Assembly: GCA_026874595.1 (NCBI GenBank)
Contig: CM049311.1
Span: 40,057,676-40,121,675, forward strand
Length of the DNA stretch: 64,000 nt
Direction: 5' to 3'
Origin: Sipunculus nudus
Taxonomy: Eukaryota > Annelida > Sipuncula > Golfingiida > Sipunculidae
Made by a program: the position numbers and the translations under genes
Part shown: positions 28,701-40,700 of the stretch, in pieces
Layout of the letters: each line of letters starts with the position of its first letter
How positions within the stretch are numbered: position 1 is the first letter of the stretch
Notes under the pieces: model-generated
Seen by the model: the letters and a program-made list of their open reading frames with translations, nothing else
The model's database searches: none
What the model was told of the DNA's origin: nothing

Positions 28701-31700
28701 ATATTCTCAGAATCAATATCAGCTGGGCGTCGTGACCCACAGGCCCCTTGTTTAAAAAGGTTTATCACATTGCTGTCTATGAAAAGTGATGCCAGTAAAC
28801 ATTACCTATGTGATCTCTGCTGTTGAAAAAACTATCCCAGATGACTTAAATCCATAACAAGTAGCACAAACCTTTCCCAGATAAGAATGGGTAACTTGAT
28901 TTAAATATGAGTTGTTGATAAAATTACACAAGTGATTATTTTGAGTGACAAGTATCTAAGTGTAAATAATGACCAAAATCTTTGCATTGAGTATTACCAT
29001 GCAGTTCTCTCCATTACCAAGCATGCCACTCTGACAGGTAAATAAACTCTCTTATGTCAGAGGAGCAAAATGCCACTTACTGAGGATGTCATTAGAAGAA
29101 AATGCAGAAATAGCCTGTCCTGTCTGCATGTGACCAGTAGTCTTCTTATCACATTTTCTTGCCAATAAGGGTCATGACCCACTTATGTAAAACTGCCTGC
29201 ATTTTAATCTCACAGAATGAACCATCAGTGATACCTCTGAATACATCTTATGTGGCACAAAATTAACTTCAGGCTGGTCAACTGTTGTCCAAAGAAACCT
29301 TGACTGCTAATTAAAATGGTTACAATGGAAAGTTTAGTCATGCTTATTGCTGTCATACCATTTCACAAGCTGATCAACTGAGCTTCATAAGCTAGGGCCA
29401 CTTGTTTATTCCAGGGCCTGTGAGAGTGGCAATGAGGAAATGGTCAAATTCTTGTTAGAGAAAGGGTCAGAAGCGATGGTGGACCTCAAGACTGGCCAGT
29501 CTCCTCTACACGCGGCCTGTCTCTCAGGCAACGCCAGGGTAGTCACACTGGTCCTGCAGGTACAGGAAATAAGCGTCAGTGGATGTGTTTGCAACAATAA
29601 GTATATTTAGCAGATCAGTGAACTAAATTCTTTATATGATAAAAGATTGTAAATTTTAATGTTCACACATTGCCACATTCCCAATATTAAGGTCAAACAG
29701 ACAAGTATAGAAATATCCAAGAAATATCAATAATAATTATAAAAAATTCAGTCAGAGTCTGTCAATACTATTGCATTAATAATGCCAGATTGTTAAAATC
29801 ATGAATTTACTTTTTTAGCCACACAAAATGCTAAAAATGTGAATGTTTGTACAGTATATTTAAGACAACATGTTAGCTTGTTTTATAACATTTTTCTTGT
29901 GTATTTGTGGCAGTATTATCCAGAGTTAATGCGTACACCCAGCACCACAGACGGATCTTTACCTATTCATATCGCAGCAGAACAAGGTCAGCCTGATGTG
30001 GTGAAGGTTCTCCTGGAGTTTCCATATCCAGATAAACTCAAACAAAAGTACACACATGACAACGGCTCATATCGCACTGTTGTGGATTTGAATGCCCGTG
30101 AAGGACACAGGAGGACGCCATTGCATCTTGCTTGTGCCAACAACCACATACAAGTGATTGACTTGCTGCTGGCTTACAGAGTAATGCTGGAGAGAACGGA
30201 TCCTGGTCATGCAGGTATGATTGAACAAATTTGCCCCATAGACTTAGAAGCTGAGGACTTTGATAAACTGACCCCACTACTGATTGCTGTTCAGGGAAGC
30301 CAAACACAGGGCTTCCATGGCATTGCCAAGCGGCTGCTAGAGCATGGGGCAAACCCCAACAAGTTAGCTCAGAAGGTCAGCGCAGACTTTGTCTGTATGC
30401 CACTACAGGAAGCAGAGGAGAAAGAAGATGTGCAGATGATTGACCTGTTATTGACACATGGAGCTGAAGATGTTTCAAATCAAGTTCTCAAAAATGCCAT
30501 ATCAAATCAAAACAATAGCCTAGTCAGCATATTCCTAAAACATAAGAGCCATGTGGACTCTGAGTACAAAGTCAGCCGTTTACAAATGTGTGCTGCATAC
30601 TATGAGACATCAGGAGCGGCCCTTGACGGTTACACCACAGTTGGTACTCTGTTTCGTAAATCTGCACCAACAACTCCTGTTGTTATAAACTGGCATAAAC
30701 TTGGCCTCATGCATGTGGATCCCAGTTGGCTCTTCCAAGCCAGCTTATATCATAACGCAACCTTTGGACTAGCTGCAAAGCACAATTTATGCCTGCATTC
30801 AATTACACGTGTTGATCTCTCCCATAATTTTTTAAGTGAACTGCCCCTAGTATTATTTCAGTTACGTTCTCTCAGGCTGTTGAACCTGGCCCACAATAAG
30901 ATCCAAGAATTGCCTTCAAATGAAAGCCAAATATCTGTGTCAACGTCAAACCAGCCTTCTGAAGAAAAGGGGAAGATGGTTCCCTCATCTTTTGTTAAGG
31001 ATTCTAAACTTGTGTGGAATTGTCCTTGTCTGGAGAGAATTACTCTGGCCAGTAATAGACTGCAGTCCTTACCAGCAGATGTTTTCCAGCTTAGCAATCT
31101 CCAAAAGCTAGATGTGTCACATAATTATCTAACAAGTCTTCCATTTGAAATGTGGTTTGCTCCTAGTCTGACATCACTGGATCTGTCCCACAATAAACTC
31201 AGTACGTTACCCAACCGTTGTGCATGTAATGGTGAAATCAGCACAAGTACGGGTCCTGTTAACAGTCAGTCCAAGCCTGATAGTCTCAAGATGAACGGTG
31301 GTGTGGGTACCTTAAAGAGAAGGGGGGCACAGAGGATTATAACCAACACCATGACCTCTCCTGATGTTAGTAGTGCATTACCAGACAGCCCAGGCAGTGA
31401 CGCCGGCAAGCATAAAAAAATATGTCTGAAACACAACATCCGGTGGATAGGGAAGCTGCGGATAAAGCGGTCCGTCAGTATTGATATCGCTGAGGGTGAT
31501 AACAAGGAGCTGGTGCTGTTGGAGCTTGATCTTTCACACAATGAGTTTGATGAGGTCCCCATGGGTCTGTCTTGTCTGGCGTCCCATCTGGAGAGTCTCA
31601 ACATGTCCCACAACAAGATGATACAGATGGGACCGGTGGAGAGCTATCCAGCGATGCTGCACAAACTTGATCTATCTCACAATAAAATTATGGGAAGCAT

Positions 31701-34700
31701 ACTGTTTCCAGCTGAGAGGGATATCACTGGATCTGCTGTATCTTGTTTCAAGCTGTCCTCTGCTTCAAAAAGACAGTTCAAGAGGTATGTATGCTGTGTC
31801 ATCAATTTTTAGTTACACTTTGGAATGAATTATTTTGAACCTAACCCTGCATATTAAACCTGAAAACAGTTGTTTCTATTGAATTTATGTTATATACATC
31901 TCCTCGCAAACCTAGGCTGGTTTTTAGCTGAGCTAACTGATACCTGTAATCATCTGAGCTATGGCCACCTAGTCTTTTGTCTGTCAACCATCCAACTGTC
32001 ATTGAAGTCGAGGCAGCCTTTCCTGCCCTAACAGTTAAGCCAGGAAGGTATACATTCCTACCTTCCTGCCCTAGCAATGCCCTTTCTGCCCTGACAAAAC
32101 AAACAGCCTTGCTGAAGTATTTTCCAAATTAATAACTAAAACTTGATAAATGGAATAACTCTGTAATACTGTTTCCTAAGTTTATCTAAACAAAAAGATT
32201 AATTCAATCTGTTCATCTCATGTGACATATTTAACACCCAGTCTTTTCCCATAACACCCAATCTTATTTTTGATAATGTAAGAAATCAAAAATCAGTATT
32301 TTGCAGTTAATTAAAAAATATAAATTCTCTGCTACATTTATATATATGTCCTCAGTTTATCTTAAAAAAATATTAATTCAGTCTGTTCATCTCATGTAAC
32401 ATATTTAACAACCAGTCTTTTCCAACAACACCCAATCTTAGGCCTTACTTATTTAATAAAAAGTTTCTCGGACGAGGACATGAAAAGTGGTGGGGAGGAG
32501 GAGGGAAAATAAAAATAAATATAATTCAAAATTTTTAAAAAGAAAGGCGCCATTTTTTCCATATAAATTTTACAAATGATGAACTGAATATATAGGAATA
32601 ATATGTGCCCTTCTACAATGTCAAGTGAACTAAAGTATTTCCTGTATCTGCAGGATATCCTCAATACTTTCTGGAAGGGTTGGTAAAAAATCAACTTTTC
32701 TAAAAAAAGAAATCATGAATTTTCTACTTTTTAAATACACTTTTATCAATTTAAATTAACAATTAATAAATTAATAAAGTCAGTGGAAATACAAAGCTTA
32801 CAACAAATAAAGTAAAGTTCAGGCAAATGAAAACAGCCATGAAATATGCAATTCAAACACAAACGCACATTTAAGCAATATCAAGGTTCATCAGGGTCAC
32901 CCAGTCAGAAAATAAGCAAAGTCCTTTTTATTTAAAATATCACTGAAATCAGCTTTAAGATAGGATCTATCTGTTGTCAATCACTGAATAAGAAAAACCC
33001 CCAGAAAGACAAAATAAACAATACTATATAACAAAATCTGGTAAAAATATACCCATCAGAAATTTAATCAAATATATCAAATGAGGTAAAACTTTACTCC
33101 TCAGAAATGTAAACAATTGCAAGGTGGGGGAAAAAAAAAGCTAATATAAACAAATATATCAGACGTAAGTATATATTGATCAACATCATTTCAGAATGTC
33201 TTGCAACAAGGTTCCTACATCTGTCACTTGATAAACGCTTCGGAGCCCTTACAATTGCGGTATAGCGTGGTAGCGGTATATAACGCGGTATTTGCCACCC
33301 TGTAAACAACACACAGGTGCCCAGTGCTATTTTTAGCATTTCCATCGCGCGAGTATTTGATTGAGAGTTAAAGAGTTTATTTGCATATGACGACCTGTCA
33401 GGGCTTCAACGTGATTGGCGGAAAGAGACCCGCCCAGCAGCCCCAGAAAGAGAGCCATACAGAGATTCATATAGTATACTACATGCATGCGCGTTAAGTT
33501 TCATTCATGTGATTTCATGGCGGGAAATTGTTCGTGTGCAACAATTCCTGTGCTCTCAAATGTGATGCTACAAGCATACACACAGCGATCGGTGATCCTA
33601 ATTATCGAAAGTGGCTGATTTCATCCGGAATTTCCATAATCACAACCTCGTAGTCACATGTTCGCAGCCATTTTAACGAAGGGATTTAAATAAGTCGACT
33701 TTTTCCGCTTTCGGCCTAATGATTTCTTGTCTACAGAGGATTTTCCACGCGATGTCAAGAATGTCACAATAGTTTTGTGACCCTGCGTTGAGGTGGCATC
33801 CGAAACTGAGCTCGGCAGAACCATTCAAAAGCCAGACTTTTTCGGACACCTTGTGGAAAATATTACAATCCCTGCTGATATCATATATTACAGTCATCAC
33901 CTTTAATGTTTTCGAACGTAAGCGGTCCATCATTACAAGAAAAACATAAAACTGAATTCGGGTAAGATCGTGATGAAACGTGAAAGTATGAAGGAGAACA
34001 TTTGAACGGTTTGACTTGAGGAAGATCTCCGACGAAAATCTTTTTATCTCCGCAGACTCTTGGATTTTAGATGAAACGAAACGAAAAATTAAATAAGTAT
34101 GGCCTTAGATCTAAAAATTATAAATTATCCATTTTAATTGGTAGGCTCGGCGATCATATATAAAACATTTTATTTTCCACTGCCTTACATTCGTTTTGCG
34201 TATGCCGCACTGGCGCTACCTGTTGGCTATTAAAGAAACTAACAGAGCTTTAGACTGGTACCCCGCTCTATTATGGCACCGCTTCTCTAGGCCAATCATA
34301 GAGACGGGCGTACAACGCCATCTTTTGTACTCTTGGCAGACTGGTACCAACTCCAGTATATATTATATATGATAAAAATAAGCATTTCGTTTGCTCCAAG
34401 AAGTTACCAAAAGTTGGCTGTATATTAAATGTGACATTAATAATTAGATTAATAGATATTAATAATAAATCACTGCTACTTGCAGTGGAAAATCAAAGAT
34501 TCAGTATATCGTATTATCTATGCATCCATCATTCAATTTTTTGTTCAAAATCTCATTCTTCAATATTTGAAAACTAGAAATAACTAAAGAAAGTTATTTT
34601 ATAAGAAATCTTCATGGATAATCAACCAGGATCGCGTGAATGTCCATGAAAACCAGTATGAGCGTGCATACTGAAGTTGGAACCAGTCTATAGGTAAGTC

Positions 34701-37700
34701 AGGTGTCGCAACTGGGATTACTTAAGATGGCGTTGTACGCCTGTCTCTATGCTTGGCTGAGGGCCATAATAGAGCAGGGTACCAGTCTAACAGAGCTTCA
34801 CCAATGACGATGTCATTTGACCTTTCCCTTGGGTGAATTTGATAAAAAAAAGGGCACGCACATATCCTAAAAGTGGGTTGACAGATCTTTGCCAATTATA
34901 CTCAGCAATAAATCCCATATCTTTTATATGTCCCAGTGGTCAATTAAGTAGATCGAAAAAAACATCGTGTTCCCTGGTGATGTCATTTGACCTTTCCCTC
35001 CGGTGAATTTGATGAAAAAAGGGAACGCATGTATCCTTAAAGCAGGTTAGACCAATCTTTGCCAATTATACTCAGCAATAATCCAATATTTTTATATGTC
35101 CCAGTTGTCAATTACGTAGATCGAAAAAAAGAAATCACCATGTTCCTCAGGTAAAATGGCAATAAAGATGCCCATTCACCTACCTTTTGAAAAGGAATTT
35201 ATGTGTTTTATGGCTTCCTCTGTGTATATATTAATGATCTAAGGGTAACTTTGGTTGTGAAAAATTCTTTTAAGGCCTTCGTGAAGGATGTGTGATCTTG
35301 TATATCAACAAAATGTTTGTATACACAGCATTGTAGACAAATTGGGAAAATATGTAACCAAAGGTGGTAGGTTGTATATATGCGGAGGTAGAAAGGTCGC
35401 TTGTTGCAAAACACCATTTACAAAGCTCAGACTTATCTGACTTGATGCCAGATGCTCTTGTTGAATTTGTTTTGATTATTTTGACAGGCCCCCAAATATT
35501 ATAAATACGTTGATATAAACAAAACAGGCAGCCTGTGTGCGGTGATAGCCACGTTATCTGGCCTATTTTCATGCAAGCTCTAAGGGAGTATCTTTAGTTT
35601 ATAAAGGTCAGATAGGTGATTGGGCCCCTTTAAGTTAATCATTAACTGTCATACAAACTTGCCGCTAGAACCTTGTCCATTTTTCTGAATGTTCATTTTT
35701 CTGAACAAAAAGCTTGTCCCCCGAGGCTTTTGGAAAAAAGGCGCTCTACTTGATTAAAAAATAAGTATATTTTCCATTTGCTTAAATTTTCCAAAATTCA
35801 GCTGAGAGACTTGACTCATGAGTCCCCTTTTGTATTCACCTGCATTGTCAAGCTGCACACAGCATACTTCTGGTCACTGGAGGTCAGCTATGCCAGGCTA
35901 CATGATTTGTAATGGGTCACATGGGGAGATTCCTGCTGTCACAGGTGTACAGTTTTTCTCATGTCACCTCTACCTCCCTCCCCACTGCACTAGTGGTTGA
36001 ATTTTGTCTTTGGGGTTAAAGGGCGACTAGGACAGCCTATTTACAAATATACAGAATGAAGGGTGAAAACCTAAACGTGAATGAACTCTTGATAAGCCAT
36101 GAGTAAATTGCAAGGATGCTGAACACCAGATGGGATTGTCAGCTGCAATTTAAATGTTGTGGGGAAGGCCTCCTGGAGTTCATATGACTATTTGATTGTA
36201 GGAATTTTAGAATGATATGTCTATGGAGTTTGATATGCTAAATGACAACAAACACTTAACAGTAAGAAAAATGAAGGTAAATCTGACTGGTATTGTAGTG
36301 TAAATAGTTAGCTCAGTGTCTGCTGCAGCCCATGTTTTGCCTTACAGTGACCTAGTTTCTGTGACATCACAGTCTGATGTGTCTATATTATTTTCCTAAC
36401 CCAGTAGAATGGGCGATAAAGTGTTCAGCTTTGTTTGTATGCCAGTTTGTCTGTCCATTTTTATTTATATTCAGTACTTGTAATAATGTATGAATAAACT
36501 TTTTTTCTCTTGAACTGTTGTACTGTTGAATTTAATTTCAAATCCTGTATATGTAAATACAGATATGTTGTGACTCCCATCATCCCCCCCCCCCTTATGA
36601 GGTAGCATCATAGCACCTCAAAATATATTTATTTTTTTACACAAATATAACTCTACTTTTTTATACTGACAAATACATCAGTCATGCTGTACTTTCAGGA
36701 AACTATGCATCAGTCCTAAACTGTCCCATGAGACACATTATGCTTCCATGTCATATTCAGCTGAGCATTATGGCCAGTTGGTCAAATGGCAGTTGCTCTG
36801 GATAGGTTTATCCAGTGCAAAATCTCTCAGCTAAAAAGGATTTATGACATGCACATTTATCATACAAAACTATTTCATTTTGTTTGATTTGGTGTTTTAG
36901 TATGGCAGAGTCCCCCCGGTCACGTATATCATCAGGATTATTGCACTCATTAGCAGAAGGCAATGGCTGTCCTCACCGCAGCCATCACAAACTAGAAGTA
37001 CTGAAGCATTTGATTTTGTGTCACAACAAGCTGCTTCAACTGAATCTGCTGACACAGGGAGAGCCAGCTCAGCCAAGTAGCAGCGAGGATCAGTCTGACC
37101 CGCCATCATCAACGCAGACAGTGAGTATGATAGGAAGCATCACACAATACCACGGTCCCCCAAAACACTCACACCATACCACGGTCCCCAAAAACACTCA
37201 CACCATACCACGGTCCCCCAAAACACTCACACCATACCAAGGTCCCCTAAAACACTCACATCATACCACGGTCCCCCAAAACACTCACACCATACCACGG
37301 TCCCCAAAACACACCATACCAAGGTCCCACAAAAGACTCACACCATACCACAGTCCCCCAAAACACCACAGTCCCCCAAAACACTCATACCCTACCAAGG
37401 TCCCCCAAAACACTCGCATCATACCACGGTCCCCCAAAACACTCACACCATACCACGGTCCCCCAAAACACTCACACCATACCAAGGTCCCCCAAAACAC
37501 TCACACCATACCACGGTCCCCCAAAACACTCACACCATACCACGGTCCCCCAAAACACTCACACCATACCAAGGTCCCCCAAAACACTCACATCATACCA
37601 CGGTCCCCCAAAACACTCACACCATACCACGGTCCCCCAAAACACTCACACCATACCACGGTCCCCCAAAACACTCACACCATACCAAGGTCCCCCAAAA

Positions 37701-40700
37701 CACTCACATCATACCACGGTCCCCCAAAACACTCACACCATACCACGGTCCCCCAAAACACTCACACCATACCAAGGTCCCCTAAAACACACGTCATACC
37801 ACGGTCCCCCAAAACACTCACATCATACCACAGTCCCCCCAAACACTCACACCATACCACGGTCCCCCAAAACACTCACACCATACCACGGTCCCCCGAA
37901 ACACCACAGTCCCCCAAAACACTCACACCATACCACGGTCCCCCAAAACACTCACATCATACCACGGTCTCCCAAAACACTCACACCATACCACAGTCCC
38001 CCAAAACACTCACACCATACCACGGTCCCCCAAAACACACCAAACCACGGTCCCCCAAAACACACCAAACCATGGTCCCTCAAAACACACCATACCACAG
38101 TCCCCCAGAACACTCACACAATACCACAGTCCCCCAGAACACTCACACCATACCATGTTCCCCCAAATCCTTGCACCGTACCATGTTCTCCAAAACACTC
38201 ATACCATAGCACTCACTTAACTTTACATTTGAAGCCAAAAGCTGGCATCAGCTGATAAATTATCATCTTTTCAGTTTATCTGTGTAATATTGTATCATAA
38301 ATATATGAAGTAAAGTTAAACAAGTGTTTTGAGTGTTTCACCAGCAATGACAGCATTAATGTCAGCAATGACACTGCCTCCTGGTGGTGCAAATTACTAT
38401 CAAGCTTAGCACTTGTCTTGTGTACAAAACATAATTTTTTTTATAAGTCTTACCACAATACTGCATTGATATGCGAGGTCATGTGACCATCATGGAGTAG
38501 GAGGTCACATTAAAATTGGCTCTAGCAAGAAACTGAAAATTCTAGCAATATTTTATAGGAATAGACAAAGGTATGCCCCCAAAAAGCCAAAGAAGGGGCA
38601 GAGGAGGTGAAAAGCCTAGCGAAAATGAAGGAATGGAGTCAATTGAGGGCTATTTTTCATGAGAATCAGAGGAGCAAATTCCAGTTACACCAAAGCTAAT
38701 GGCTGAACAGAGTCAAGGTGACCCTGGGGTATTGGAGAGATGCCTTACTGATCTCATTAATAAAGTGGCCAATAGTATGAAAGAAGCATACAAAGAGGAA
38801 TGCACAAAACAGAGTTAAGTGAGCAAATTCAAACGGCAGTAGTAGCACTCCAAGAACTCCAACAAGTTCAAGAACTGTTGGAGGAAAAGATAAAGTTAGA
38901 AGAAAACATGAAAGTACTTGAAACCAGGCTTGAGGACAAAGATATAGAACTTAAGACATTATAATAAATGATATGAAGGAGTCTGAATTCTAGGGCTGAA
39001 ACGGGTACAAAATTTTGGACTTGAGTACCCGATAGGCGTTACCCGACTCGGACTCGAGTACTAATTACCATGGTAACGCTGTAAAGATAAAACGGACATC
39101 TGTTTACCGATGTAAAATATGCATAACTTCGACTTTGTGATGGCTAAACTTTATCCGAACGAAGGAATAGATATATGTCATTACAAGACCTCTGTTATTT
39201 GACTAGCATAGAACCCAATGCCAGGTTACAATAAGGAGTAAAAAAAGCCTACAGACTACCCGTAAATTTGTAGTAATATGCAGATATGCACATACATACA
39301 TGAGTACTCCAGTCCAAATTTTGGACTGGAGCACTCGGTAAGTATTACCCGGACTCGTACTTCCTTTCAGCCCTAGTGAATTCATTAGAGTGACACAGTA
39401 GAGAGTACAATGTACGGGTGATTGGAGTGACAGAAAACAAAGGGGAGAATGTATGACAGAAAGCTATAGCTATGTTAGAGCAACAAGGAGCCGGTAGAAA
39501 GTTTGTATATAATAACTAAATAGAAACAGTACATCTCACAGGTCAGTAAAAAGACAATAGAGACACACATCATGATAAGATTATATAGCAGGGATGATAG
39601 GAATGAGTTACTGAAAAAAATTGAGAGGGCCGGAAGTTAAAAGTTTGGTTGTTGGAGACCTTACAAAATTGACATGGCACTAAAAAGAAAAGCATTGCCA
39701 ATTATGAGAAGAGCTTTCAACCAAGGAAAGAAAGTTTAATTTACACGTTGAAGGTTGATTGTTAATGGTCAACAAGTGCAAATTACATAACTGCCTTGAA
39801 TTACAGTTGAGCAAGAACTTATGGAGACACTAACTCATTGAATGGTATTGGGACGACAAAAGGAGACGATCACAGCTGAAGAGTAGCAGCAATACAGTTG
39901 GCTCACCAGATAGCCATATGTTGGACAGCAAAGTAACTAAAACAGCAGGGTATACTTGAGTGGTATTTTCCTGAGTAGAAAAGACTTTATGAACTCTGGT
40001 ACACTACCATACAACTGAGGTGAAATGTGGACAGCAGATCTCAAGTCACCAGTCACTAAGGGCTAAATGAACACTAAATAGACATTGTAAAATAATTGAT
40101 AGATTACGGTGCAATTAAAGGTAATTATTTTATTATATTGATTCCATTCATTAATAATAATTTGAAACCAACATAAATAAGGCAATCCCAATATAAACAT
40201 AACCTAATAACAACTGGAGTCAGTGTCAACACTGTATTGTAGTCTGTAGTGCATTGTGTTCGGTGAGTTTACTCAGTTATTGTATCGATTGTGTTGAAAG
40301 CTATATTATAATGGACATAGTTAATATTATGGTAATCTCTAGTCTAGTACAAATTGCTATTCAAATCCATTCATGAGTAAAAACCACATTCTGTTAAAAG
40401 CAGTCTATATATTAAAATTGATCAGTAAATCACACAGGAATTTCTTATTTTTCTATGAGAATTTGAATGTTAAATAAAAATCAGGGAAACTTGGTAAAAA
40501 TATTATAAGATTGAATTGTTTGTGTGTAGAAATTATCTGTCCTGTCTCTGCTGTGTTGACAGAAAATATATCAATAATTATTATTCATTATATATAATTT
40601 GACAGTACCTTTATATAATGCTGGTCAGATCTTTACTTTAGTTAAATTATATTAAAAGCAGAGTACATAAGTAAATCAGTATATTACTAAGGAGATTTGA

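Noticed and set aside
29839-29913. ATG at 29839 as start of a separate 657-codon protein
   Set aside because: A good acceptor at 29912-29913 and exact ankyrin continuity with exon 5 show this is intron read into exon 6.
31785-31812. Stop at 31810-31812 as the true end of the LRR protein
   Set aside because: It follows a consensus donor (AAGAG|GTATGT), and exon 7 continues the frame in phase 2.
33673-33933. Minus-strand 86-codon frame as a gene
   Set aside because: No recognised motif, no splice context and no support beyond being open in a CpG-richer block.
36884-38209. A 441-codon open frame as a single protein-coding exon
   Set aside because: Only 36901-37120 is supported as exon; the rest is minisatellite after a strong GTGAGT donor, and exon 8 continues in the correct phase.
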